From assembly GCA_902797985.1 (NCBI GenBank), contig CADBUZ010000003.1:1-64000 (forward strand): a stretch of 64,000 nucleotides of DNA. Reading direction: 5' to 3'. The position numbers and the translations under genes were made by a program. The notes beneath the pieces were generated by a model that saw only the letters and a list, made by a program, of their open reading frames with translations, had not been told where the DNA came from and did no database searches. Shown in pieces: positions 1-7,687 of this stretch. The stretch is from an uncultured bacterium (GTDB lineage: Bacteria > Cyanobacteriota > Vampirovibrionia > Gastranaerophilales > Gastranaerophilaceae). Position 1 is the first letter of the stretch. The number at the start of each line of letters is the position of its first letter.

Positions 1-41
1 CTTTTCTTTTCTTTACCGTCGCAATATAAAGAAAAGAAAAG
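1..41. repeat. perfect 15-bp inverted repeat at window edge
   Basis: Bases 1-15 (CTTTTCTTTTCTTTA) are exactly complementary to 27-41, with an 11-base loop. It could be the terminator or 3' hairpin of a gene lying left of the window, but there is no T-run directly after it, so its role is open. The rest of 42-378 holds no gene: it contains two GTAGG-type hairpins (separate entries) and the ddh leader. Confidence 0.6.
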
Positions 42-165
42 TACATAACAAAAAATAAATAATTATAAATTATTAATTTATAAAATTTTTATATTCAAAT
101 CTCACCCGAATTTCTAAACTCGTATCTCGTTAAGAAATTCTACCCTCTCCTACTCTTTAGTAGTC

Positions 166-198
166 GGTAGGTTGTGGTAAATCTGTGATTTACCGCAA
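166..198 (+). repeat. REP-like GTAGG hairpin
   Basis: A GTAGG foot is followed by a palindrome (TGTGGTAAATC, loop TGT, GATTTACCGCA). It has the layout of REP elements, where a GTAG tetranucleotide precedes a palindrome and is recognised by RAYT transposases. A second, oppositely oriented copy lies at 214-247, so the pair is head-to-head as in a REPIN. Confidence 0.5.
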
Positions 199-213
199 CA
201 TAATAATAAAAAA

Positions 214-247
214 GATGCGGTAGATTTCAAATCTACCGCATCCTACG
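214..247 (-). repeat. REP-like GTAGG hairpin, inverted partner
   Basis: On the minus strand a GTAGG foot precedes the palindrome GATGCGGTAGAT/ATCTACCGCATC (12-bp perfect stem, 5-base loop). On the minus strand a T-rich tract follows it, so it could also stop transcription leftward. It forms an inverted pair with the element at 166-198. Confidence 0.5.
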
Positions 248-378
248 TTCTATTTAATAATTGTGTATTTATTATAAACATTAAAGCATTATATTAATTT
301 TTTATAAAAAAATCAGCATAAATTAAGTATTTAGGTATATATTTATAAAGAAATACGAGAAAAGAGAGAGGTAATACA

Positions 379-1356
379 ATGAGAATAGGTATTTTAGGGT
401 ATGGAAATTTAGGCAGAGGGGTAGAAAATGCAGTAAAGCAAAATCCTGACGCTGAATTAGTTGCAGTATTTACAAGAAGAAACCCTGCGGATTTAAAAAT
501 AAATTCTGATGCAAAAGTTTTAAACGTATCGGAAATAGAAAACTGGAAAGACAAAATTGATGTATTAATATTATGCGGAGGAAGTGCAACAGACTTACCT
601 GAACAAACTCCGAAATACGCAAAAATGTTCAACGTAGTAGATAGTTTTGATACACACGCAAGAATCCCTGAACATTTTGCAAATGTTGATAAATCAGCCA
701 AAGAAGGCGGCAAGGTAGGAATAATCTCCGTAGGTTGGGATCCGGGATTATTTTCATTAAACAGAATGTATGCTAATGCTATTCTTCCTGAAGGATCAGA
801 TTATACCTTCTGGGGTAAAGGTGTAAGCCAAGGTCACTCTGATGCTATCAGAAGAATTGATGGGGTATTAGATGCAAAACAATACACTATTCCTGTTGAA
901 AAAGCACTACAAGCTGTTAAAAATTGTGAAAATCCTCAACTTTCTACAAGAGAAAAACATACAAGAGAATGTTTCGTTGTTGTAAAAGAAGGGGCAGATA
1001 AAGCTCGAATTGAAAAAGAAATAAAAGAAATGCCTAATTATTTCTCTGATTATGATACAACTGTTCATTTTATTTCAATGGAAGAATTAAAGGCAAATCA
1101 TTCAGGGATACCTCACGGCGGTTGTGTAATCAGAACAGGTGTAACAGGTGCTAACAAAGAACACAATCACGTTATTGAATACAATCTTAAACTTGATTCA
1201 AACCCTGAATTTACTTCAAGTGTATTGATTGCGTACGCACGTGCTATTTATAGATTGTCCAAAGAAGGTCAATCAGGTGCTAAAACAGTATTCGATATTC
1301 CACCTGCTTATTTAAGTCCAAAATCAGGCGAAGAACTAAGAAAAACAATGTTATAA
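379..1356 (+). CDS. ddh: meso-diaminopimelate D-dehydrogenase
   Basis: This NADPH-dependent enzyme (EC 1.4.1.16) makes meso-diaminopimelate from tetrahydrodipicolinate and ammonia in one step, bypassing the acyl-intermediate routes of lysine and peptidoglycan synthesis. The 325-residue product has the N-terminal Rossmann start MRIGILGYGNLGRGV and the family segment GWDPGLFSLNRMYANA near residue 120; length is normal for the family. The ATG is preceded by a GAGAGAGG ribosome-binding site. It is transcribed alone, convergent with the next gene after only about 20 bases. Confidence 0.93.
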   Translation: MRIGILGYGNLGRGVENAVKQNPDAELVAVFTRRNPADLKINSDAKVLNVSEIENWKDKIDVLILCGGSATDLPEQTPKYAKMFNVVDSFDTHARIPEHFANVDKSAKEGGKVGIISVGWDPGLFSLNRMYANAILPEGSDYTFWGKGVSQGHSDAIRRIDGVLDAKQYTIPVEKALQAVKNCENPQLSTREKHTRECFVVVKEGADKARIEKEIKEMPNYFSDYDTTVHFISMEELKANHSGIPHGGCVIRTGVTGANKEHNHVIEYNLKLDSNPEFTSSVLIAYARAIYRLSKEGQSGAKTVFDIPPAYLSPKSGEELRKTML

Positions 1357-1377
1357 TCTTACATACATTATGAGAAT

Positions 1378-2532
1378 CTATTCTACTGTTGTTGTATTAA
1401 TGACAGTAGAATTTTCTTGTGGAGTTTTATCGAGTTTTGCTTCTCTTATTGTATTTCTATGCTTAATATACAATTCTGTAACATTATCAATTTGCGGACC
1501 GACATATTTATCCACAATGACATTTTCTACAAAATTATCAATAGGTTTTGCCATAACAGCTAACGCTGTAAATCCGCCAATAGTCTTAATAATTTTATTT
1601 TTAAACATTTTTTTCTTTTCAAGATTTCTGATTGAATCATAAACAATACTTTGTTTTTCTATAGTAGAAGTATCTATTGTAGCTTTTTGGAAACGTTTAA
1701 ATGCCTTTTCTGACATTGTTTTCGGTTTTTTACCCTGTAATAATGCTAACCTATTTTTAGAAATACGATTAACAACTTCTTGTGTATAATCTTGAATAAT
1801 TTTTTCATCTATATTGTATCTGGCAAAAGGTTTTTTTATAAAATCTAGTGCGGCATAAAGTGGTTCCATCATTTTTTTATGCGTATTTTTATGTCGTTTT
1901 TGTTCAACAAACTTACCATATATTGAATTCTTAAATAAAGTCGTTTCTATGCTTCCATCTATAGCAAGGTGTTTTTTATGTTCACCAGAATTCATAGAAT
2001 CTAATACAAGATTAGAAATATTTTCTCTTTCATTAAACGATAATTTCGTAGAGGTTAAAACCCCTGTGGCATTGGCTATGTGTTGTCCTATTTTTACGGC
2101 TACAGTAGGAAGCAAAACACTTGCAAACAATTGAGTAGAGAATTGTTTAAGTGCACGTCTTTTACTTGGAGTATGTTCGGCATATTCGTCTTGTTTGTAT
2201 TTATCAGCTATATCAGCTCCAATATATCCAATTGCAGGAAGCCATGACAAGTTTGCCACAACAGGACTAACCGGTCTTAACGCTTCACCAAATTCATTCG
2301 CATATCCCAATAAACGTATTGGCATTTTGGCATACATGTCGTTTCGTTTTATTTTTTCAAGCTCTTGTGCCGTTTCTTTTTTTTCTTCTATTTTTTCAAG
2401 CTCAACAACAGCCTCTTTTTCAGCCTCTTGAATCGGTGCTTGAACCGGCTCTTGTTTTTCTTTTATTTCTTCTTTTACTTCGTTCGACTTATAACTTATA
2501 GGCTTTATGCCTGAAATCGCATTTATATTCAA
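1378..2532 (-). CDS. lineage-specific protein with hydrophobic segments
   Basis: I do not recognise a family. I start it at the TTG at 2532 (GAAAGG six bases upstream), giving 384 residues. A longer reading frame to 2595 would begin upstream of the promoter-like element at 2560-2591 and has no ribosome-binding site. The N-terminus MNINAISGIKPISYKS resembles the F-x-G tag seen on other proteins here (S-Y-K-S in place of S-F-K-G). A Glu/Lys-rich coiled stretch follows (about residues 20-70). Then come three hydrophobic segments (near LSWLPAIGYIGADIADKY, FASVLLPTVAVKIGQHIA and IIKTIGGFTALAVMA). The middle is rich in basic helices. It is probably membrane-associated. Confidence 0.7.
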   Translation of the reverse strand: MNINAISGIKPISYKSNEVKEEIKEKQEPVQAPIQEAEKEAVVELEKIEEKKETAQELEKIKRNDMYAKMPIRLLGYANEFGEALRPVSPVVANLSWLPAIGYIGADIADKYKQDEYAEHTPSKRRALKQFSTQLFASVLLPTVAVKIGQHIANATGVLTSTKLSFNERENISNLVLDSMNSGEHKKHLAIDGSIETTLFKNSIYGKFVEQKRHKNTHKKMMEPLYAALDFIKKPFARYNIDEKIIQDYTQEVVNRISKNRLALLQGKKPKTMSEKAFKRFQKATIDTSTIEKQSIVYDSIRNLEKKKMFKNKIIKTIGGFTALAVMAKPIDNFVENVIVDKYVGPQIDNVTELYIKHRNTIREAKLDKTPQENSTVINTTTVE

Positions 2533-2559
2533 AATAAACCTTTCACACAATATGATATT

Positions 2560-2591
2560 TATATAACGACTGACTAAAAATATTTTTGCTA
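2560..2591 (-). promoter_or_regulatory. repeated promoter-like element, copy 1
   Basis: Read on the minus strand: TAGCAAA, 15 bases, TCGTTATATA (8 of 10 match to ACTTTATATA). It ends 27 bases before the TTG start at 2532 and is one reason to prefer that start. Confidence 0.55.
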
Positions 2592-2634
2592 CCAAACAAA
2601 AATATTGTTACAAACAAAAATATTTTTATTGTAA

Positions 2635-3636
2635 TTAATACATTTTTATAAGATTTCTAACTTCAGTTAAAACCTTACCGGCTTCAACTCTTGCCTTTTG
2701 AGAACCAAGTTCTAAGATTTCTTTAACTTCATCAATATGATTTTCATAATAAGAACGTTTTTCTCTTATTTGTTCAAATCTTTCATTGATTTTAGCCCCA
2801 AGTTCTCTTTTACATTGAGCACAACCTCTCAAACCTTGTTCACATTCACTGCGGACAGTTGAGATTTCTTTTTCATCCCCAAATATTTTCCAATATTTAT
2901 AGGCAACTTCGCACTCATCAGGGTGTCCAAGGTCATCTTTTCTAAGACGACTTCTGTCTGTAATTGCTGTCATAACCTTTTTAGCAGTTACCTCAGCAGT
3001 ATCAGATATTTTTATATCATTATTATAAGATTTACCCATCTTATTACCATCAAGACCGCATATTAAAGAACAATTATTTAATTTTGGCTGTGGTTCATTG
3101 AAGAAATTTGTACTATATACATTATTAAATCTTCTTGCAATATCTCTTGTAAGCTCAACGTGTGCAACCTGATCAATTCCGACAGGAACTAAATCCGCAT
3201 TAAACATTAAAATATCTGCCGTCATCAAAACAGGATAACCCATCAAACCATAACCAATCTGGGAATTTGTTCCCTCTTTAGATTTTAAGATTTTAGCCAT
3301 ATCCTTTAAGGTTGGATCTCTCTCTACCCAATTTTGAGGAGTAATCATACTTAAATACAAATGTAGCTCAGCTATTTCAGGAACGTGAGATTGAACATAT
3401 ATTGTAGCTTTTTCCGGATCAATTCCTGATGCGAGCCAATCCATAGCAACATTCAAAACATCTTGTCTTAACTCATCAGTTTTATCATATTTTGTAGTTA
3501 AAGCGTGCCAATCTGCCACAAAGAAAAAGCATTCATAATTATTTTGAAGCTGAACCCAATTATCAATAACCCCTAAATAATGTCCTAAATGTAATTTTCC
3601 TGTCGGACGCATTCCTGATACTATTCTTTGTGCCAT
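2635..3636 (-). CDS. trpS: tryptophanyl-tRNA synthetase
   Basis: Charges tRNA-Trp (class I synthetase). The 333-residue product shows the HIGH-type motif as HLGH near the N-terminus (RIVSGMRPTGKLHLGHYLG) and the KMSKS-type loop as KMGKS, with the family's GIDQVAHVELTRDIARRFN segment. I start at the ATG at 3636 because AAGGAG lies seven bases upstream; an in-frame ATG six codons earlier has no good site. Divergent from the alcohol dehydrogenase. An ordinary promoter is likely; no copy of the repeated element is present. Confidence 0.95.
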   Translation of the reverse strand: MAQRIVSGMRPTGKLHLGHYLGVIDNWVQLQNNYECFFFVADWHALTTKYDKTDELRQDVLNVAMDWLASGIDPEKATIYVQSHVPEIAELHLYLSMITPQNWVERDPTLKDMAKILKSKEGTNSQIGYGLMGYPVLMTADILMFNADLVPVGIDQVAHVELTRDIARRFNNVYSTNFFNEPQPKLNNCSLICGLDGNKMGKSYNNDIKISDTAEVTAKKVMTAITDRSRLRKDDLGHPDECEVAYKYWKIFGDEKEISTVRSECEQGLRGCAQCKRELGAKINERFEQIREKRSYYENHIDEVKEILELGSQKARVEAGKVLTEVRNLIKMY

Positions 3637-3728
3637 AAATAATTTCTCCTTCAAAACTTATTTTATCATAAATCATTTATTTTTGTCTTATAATACTTTT
3701 AAGTGTTTATATGAGAAAGGAGAGTTCT

Positions 3729-4940
3729 ATGAGTCAAGTTATGTGGGAAAAAGATCAAGATATTTATTCTGTAAAAGAAATTAGAACAAGAACCAATGTT
3801 TATTTTGGGTGTGGTGCTATCCATAAAATAGAAGATATCGCAAAAGATTTTGCATCAAAAGGAATTGACAAAGTAGTTGTAATGTCAGGAAGAAACGCAT
3901 ATAAATCAACAGGAGCATGGGATGTTGTTGAAAAGGCATTAACCTCAAATGGCATTGGATATATAAATTATGATAAAGTTACTCCAAATCCGACAACTGA
4001 AGCAATTGATGAAGCAACTAAAATGGCTAAAGATTTTGGAGCAAAAGCTGTAATAACAATTGGCGGAGGTTCTCCTACCGATGCAGGTAAATCTGTTGCT
4101 ATTTTGCTTAAATATCCTGATAAAACAGGTGCTGATTTGTATGAATTTAAATTTAATGCGGAAAAAGCAGTTCCTATTGTTGCTATCAATTTAACGCATG
4201 GTACAGGTTCGGAAACAAACAGATTTGCTGTTGCAACTATTTTAGACAAAAATTACAAACCTGCAATTGCATACGATTGCATCTATCCAACATATGCAAT
4301 AGACGATCCTGAACTTATGAAGGGATTATCACCAAAACAAACAAGATATGTATCAATAGATGCAGTAAACCACGTTATAGAAGCAGCAACATCTAAAGTA
4401 ACTTCTCCTTATGCTGTAACTCTTGCAAGAGAAGTTATTGAAATGGTTGCAAAATACCTGCCAAAAGCAATAGCAAACCCTGAAGATTTAGAAGCAAGAT
4501 ATTATCTTTGCTATGCAGCAATGATGGGTGGCGTTTGCTTTGACAACGGATTATTACATTATACACACGCTCTTGAACACCCGCTAAGTGCTATGAAACC
4601 TGATTTTTCACACGGCTTGGGCTTAGCTATTTTACTTCCTGCAGTGATAAAAAATATATATCCTGCTTGTGCTAACACATTAGCTTATATCCTTGAACCT
4701 ATTGTAAAAGGGTTAGATCCTGACGCTAAAGATGCACAAAAAGCTTCTGAAGGAGTTTATGCATGGCTAAAATCCGTTGACGTACCTAATAAACTAAAAG
4801 ATGAAGGGTTTACAGAAGCTGACGTTAAAAAATTAACAGAACTTGCTTTCACAACTCCATCATTGGACGGTTTGTTAGGAATTGCACCTACAAAAGCTAC
4901 TAAAGAAGTAGTTGCTGAAATTTACAAAAATTCTTTATAA
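3729..4940 (+). CDS. iron-containing alcohol dehydrogenase
   Basis: Group III (Fe-type) NAD(P)-dependent alcohol dehydrogenase, 403 residues. The nucleotide-binding GGGSPTDAGKS is near residue 115. The metal ligands are visible as Asp and His in DAVNHVIEAA, then His in HALEHPLSAMKPDFSHGLG (two candidates). The start at 3729 follows AAAGGAG; an in-frame ATG at 3711 is too close to the promoter. Substrate is unknown; in a fermentative gut bacterium it would fit reduction of an aldehyde to an alcohol. It stands alone and ends in a strong terminator. Confidence 0.88.
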   Translation: MSQVMWEKDQDIYSVKEIRTRTNVYFGCGAIHKIEDIAKDFASKGIDKVVVMSGRNAYKSTGAWDVVEKALTSNGIGYINYDKVTPNPTTEAIDEATKMAKDFGAKAVITIGGGSPTDAGKSVAILLKYPDKTGADLYEFKFNAEKAVPIVAINLTHGTGSETNRFAVATILDKNYKPAIAYDCIYPTYAIDDPELMKGLSPKQTRYVSIDAVNHVIEAATSKVTSPYAVTLAREVIEMVAKYLPKAIANPEDLEARYYLCYAAMMGGVCFDNGLLHYTHALEHPLSAMKPDFSHGLGLAILLPAVIKNIYPACANTLAYILEPIVKGLDPDAKDAQKASEGVYAWLKSVDVPNKLKDEGFTEADVKKLTELAFTTPSLDGLLGIAPTKATKEVVAEIYKNSL

Positions 4941-4960
4941 AAATGAATACATAGTAAGAA

Positions 4961-4993
4961 ATCGGGTTGTTATAGAGCAACCCGATTTTATAC
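4961..4993 (+). terminator. intrinsic terminator after alcohol dehydrogenase
   Basis: Nine-bp stem ATCGGGTTG/CAACCCGAT with an 8-base loop, followed by TTTATACTATTTT. Confidence 0.85.
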
Positions 4994-5056
4994 TATTTTA
5001 TTTTAAATTCAAAATTAACTTATTTATGATAAAATGATAACGTAAAGGAGAAAAAG

Positions 5057-5302
5057 ATGACTTCACAATACTTACCACAGCAAAAAACAAGAACAGCGTT
5101 AGTTCTTTTTTTAAAAGGAGTAGCGACACCTGTGTTATTATATTTTGACAATCCGCAAGCTGTATATCTTGAAATGAAACAGCTGATGAAAAACCCATCA
5201 CCTGTTTTAGTAGAAAAAGAAGCTAATGGACCTGTTAAAAAAATAGCTTTCGTTTCTACCCAAATATCAGGAGTAGTTTTACAGGAAGAAACATATGTAT
5301 AA
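5057..5302 (+). CDS. hypothetical protein, 81 aa, first gene of fatty-acid cluster
   Basis: Small protein of unknown function with a good ribosome-binding site (AAAGGAG, 6-7 bases before ATG). It has a short hydrophobic stretch (TALVLFLKGVATPVLLYF) and a C-terminus STQISGVVLQEETYV. It overlaps the DUF177 gene by 8 bp, so the two are translationally coupled and probably functionally linked. No Cys pairs, no signal peptide. Confidence 0.75.
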   Translation: MTSQYLPQQKTRTALVLFLKGVATPVLLYFDNPQAVYLEMKQLMKNPSPVLVEKEANGPVKKIAFVSTQISGVVLQEETYV

Positions 5303-5780
5303 AATATCTATCGATGATATCGAACAAGAAAGAGATAAAACATTACACTATGAATTTGACGATGAATTACCTGAAATCAAGGCAGTAGTGAATGCAAGTC
5401 TGGATTTAATTTCATTAGGTGATGTAATAGAAGTCAAAGGTCATGTTAAGGGTTCAATAAAATTAGAATGTGACTTATGCCTTAAAGAATTTGAACAAAA
5501 ACTTGATTTTGACATAGATGAAATGTATGCAAAAGATTCACTTTATGAAGAATACGGACAAGAAACAGAACTCAAGGAAGGACAGTTTATAACTGACTTA
5601 AACGGTACAAATGAAATAGACATTTATGACTTATTGTATCAATCTGTAATATTACAGTTACCAAATAAAAAGGTTTGTGGTATAAATTGTAAAGGGGATA
5701 AATTTCTTCGTGATGATGAAGAATTTATCCAAGATGAGAGAATGGCTGTTTTTAAGTCGATTAAGATTGAAAAGAAATAG
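5295..5780 (+). CDS. yceD: DUF177 / YceD family protein
   Basis: 161 residues. DUF177 proteins are regularly encoded just before rpmF, and plant and bacterial members are implicated in 23S rRNA or ribosome maturation. The diagnostic Cys pairs are present: CDLCLKEF near residue 58 and CGINCKG near residue 135, likely binding a metal. Overlaps the upstream small gene by 8 bp and precedes rpmF by about 180 bp, a gap filled by a palindromic repeat. Confidence 0.87.
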   Translation: MYKISIDDIEQERDKTLHYEFDDELPEIKAVVNASLDLISLGDVIEVKGHVKGSIKLECDLCLKEFEQKLDFDIDEMYAKDSLYEEYGQETELKEGQFITDLNGTNEIDIYDLLYQSVILQLPNKKVCGINCKGDKFLRDDEEFIQDERMAVFKSIKIEKK

Positions 5781-5789
5781 TCATTTAAT

Positions 5790-5925
5790 TAAATTGAAAA
5801 TTGAAAATATCTTGGTCAACTTTGTTGATTATTGAACATCTTATAATATTATTTTAGGATTAGTTCAATTTTAGCCGATAGGCTACTAAATAATTTTCCA
5901 TTTTCCATTTATAAAAAGCGAAATA
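5790..5925 (+). repeat. palindromic intergenic element, copy A
   Basis: Begins with heptamer units (ATTGAAA), contains ATCTTGGTCAA, ATTGAAC...GTTCAAT and AGCCGATA, and ends in heptamers ATTTTCC. A diverged copy with the same order of blocks lies at 7495-7630. The A-rich start and ATTTTCC end are partly complementary, so the transcript could fold into a long hairpin. Confidence 0.7.
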
Positions 5926-5963
5926 TAAATAGTTAAAATAGATAAAAAGAAAGGCATAGAAAA

Positions 5964-6356
5964 ATGGCAGTACCAAAGAAAAGAACAGGGCATAGTGCTC
6001 AAGGCAAAAGAAGAGCAAATTGGAAGGCAACAAAGCCTGAAACAACCGTATGTTCAAATTGCGGACAACCTGTGTTGGCACATACAGTATGTACAGCATG
6101 CGGATATTATAAAGGACAACCTGTAAGTCTAAAAGATAAAGCAGCAGCAGAAAAAGAAGTAAAAAAACCTGCTAAGAAAGCAAAAGCAGAAGCTCCTGCA
6201 GAGGAAGCACCAAAAGCTGAAGAAACTGCGGTTGAAGAAGCTGAAAAAGCTCCTAAGAAAACTACAAGAAAAAAAGCTGCAGCTAGTGCAGATGAAAAAC
6301 CAAAAGCTAAAAAAACTACTAAAAAAGCAGTAGAAAAAGAAGATGCTGCTGAATAA
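5964..6356 (+). CDS. rpmF: 50S ribosomal protein L32 with long basic/acidic tail
   Basis: Residues 1-55 are a complete zinc-ribbon L32: MAVPKKRTGHSAQGKRRAN, then CSNCGQP...CTACGYYKG (four Cys). The family is usually about 57-60 residues; here a further 70 or so residues follow, a Lys/Ala/Glu/Pro-rich tail (runs such as KKPAKKAKAEAPAEEAPKAEE). There is no internal stop or frame change, so the tail is translated. It lies between yceD and plsX as in many bacteria. Confidence 0.92.
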   Translation: MAVPKKRTGHSAQGKRRANWKATKPETTVCSNCGQPVLAHTVCTACGYYKGQPVSLKDKAAAEKEVKKPAKKAKAEAPAEEAPKAEETAVEEAEKAPKKTTRKKAAASADEKPKAKKTTKKAVEKEDAAE

Positions 6357-6420
6357 GGTTGTAAAGTAGTTAAAGGAGCTATCTTTTAACTACTTAATCT
6401 TTTCGAAATAAGGGGAGAAC

Positions 6421-7479
6421 ATGACAAGAATAGCTGTAGATGCAATGGGTGGTGATCACGCACCGGGAGAAATCGTAGCCGGTGCAGTTTGGGCTGCTCA
6501 AGAATATGGAATAGGACTTGACCTTGTCGGAAGAGAAGACGAAATTAAAGCAGAATTAGACAAAATCGCTAAAGTTGGCGGTATATATTCTGATTGCGGG
6601 AAAAAAGGTCGCAAACGCAAGGTTAAAATTGATCTTTCAAAAATTGATTATATTATTACTCATGCATCAGAAGTTATTGAAATGGGCGAAGCTGTCGGAC
6701 AAGCAATTAGAAAGAAAAAAGATTCTTCAATTGTTATGGCTGTTAAATCTGTTGCAGATGGTCGTTCAGATGGTATTGTAGCAGCAGGTTCAACCGGAGC
6801 TGCCATGGCTGCTAGTTTGTTTGGACTTGGCAGACTAAAAGGAATAACAAGACCTGCTATTGCAGTTACTCTTCCTACAGTTGAAAAACCAATTATCCTT
6901 ATTGATGGTGGTGCCAATAGTGATGCAACTGCTCAGATGCTTAAACAGTTTGCTATTATGGGCTCAACATACTCAAAACATGTTTTAGAGATTGATAATC
7001 CTCGTGTTGGGGTTATGAATATCGGAGAAGAAGTAGAAAAAGGAAATCCACTTGCAAAAGAAACTCATAAACTTTTAGAAGAAGATTCGGAAAATATTAA
7101 TTTTGTAGGTAACATCGAAGGTAAAGAAATTTTCTTATCAAAATGTGACGTTGTTGTATGCGACGGTTTTGTCGGAAATGTTGCCTTAAAAGTAACAGAA
7201 GGTGCTTCTTCTATGTTGTTCTACTTGTTACAACAAGAATTAAAATCTGACATCTTAGGCATGCTTATCGGACTTCTTGCAAAACCATTTATGAGAAGAG
7301 TGTACCAAAGAATTAACTACGAAGAATTTGGCGGCTGTCTATTACTGGGGGTTAAAGGTATCTCTGTTATAGCTCACGGAAGAAGTAAGGCTTACGCTAT
7401 TAAAAATGCTGTAAGAGTAGCAAAAGAAGCTGTTGAAAGAGATGTTAACAGAAAAATCTCTGAATTTATCGAAGGTTAA
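6421..7479 (+). CDS. plsX: phosphate acyltransferase PlsX
   Basis: Converts acyl-ACP to acyl-phosphate for the PlsY route of phosphatidic acid synthesis. The 352 residues begin with the family signature RIAVDAMGGDHAP and keep KKDSSIVMAVKSVADG and the glycine-rich GAAMAASLFGLGRL. A basic insert (CGKKGRKRKVKIDLSK, near residue 60) sits between the usual first strand pair and the HASEVIEMGE motif. ATG follows AAGGGGAG. Same strand and probably same operon as rpmF and fabH. Confidence 0.94.
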   Translation: MTRIAVDAMGGDHAPGEIVAGAVWAAQEYGIGLDLVGREDEIKAELDKIAKVGGIYSDCGKKGRKRKVKIDLSKIDYIITHASEVIEMGEAVGQAIRKKKDSSIVMAVKSVADGRSDGIVAAGSTGAAMAASLFGLGRLKGITRPAIAVTLPTVEKPIILIDGGANSDATAQMLKQFAIMGSTYSKHVLEIDNPRVGVMNIGEEVEKGNPLAKETHKLLEEDSENINFVGNIEGKEIFLSKCDVVVCDGFVGNVALKVTEGASSMLFYLLQQELKSDILGMLIGLLAKPFMRRVYQRINYEEFGGCLLLGVKGISVIAHGRSKAYAIKNAVRVAKEAVERDVNRKISEFIEG

Positions 7480-7494
7480 ATAAAATAAACTGAA

Positions 7495-7630
7495 AATTGA
7501 AAATTGAAAATTGAAAATATCTTGGTCAATTTCATTGACTATTGAACATTTTGTATATCATTCCAACATTAGTTCAATTCATAGCCGATATGCTATTTGA
7601 TAATTTTTCATTTTCCATTATCCGTTTTCC
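7495..7630 (+). repeat. palindromic intergenic element, copy B
   Basis: Diverged direct copy of 5790-5925: three ATTGAAA heptamers, ATATCTTGGTCAA, ATTGAAC, AGTTCAAT, AGCCGATA, then ATTTTCC-type heptamers. The two copies flank rpmF-plsX. Confidence 0.7.
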
Positions 7631-7636
7631 ATTAAA

Positions 7637-7668
7637 AAAGTAGGCTGGGCATACTTGTCCAACAAATT
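7637..7668 (+). repeat. REP-like GTAGG hairpin, weak
   Basis: GTAGG is followed by an imperfect palindrome TGGGCA/TGTCCA (one G-U pair) and ACAAA. It lies just upstream of fabH. Confidence 0.35.
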
Positions 7669-7687
7669 AAAATAAGGGGTAAGTATA

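Noticed and set aside
2533-2595. Start of the 1378 gene at the upstream TTG (2595)
   Set aside because: It lies at or above the promoter-like element at 2560-2591 and has no ribosome-binding site; the TTG at 2532 has both.
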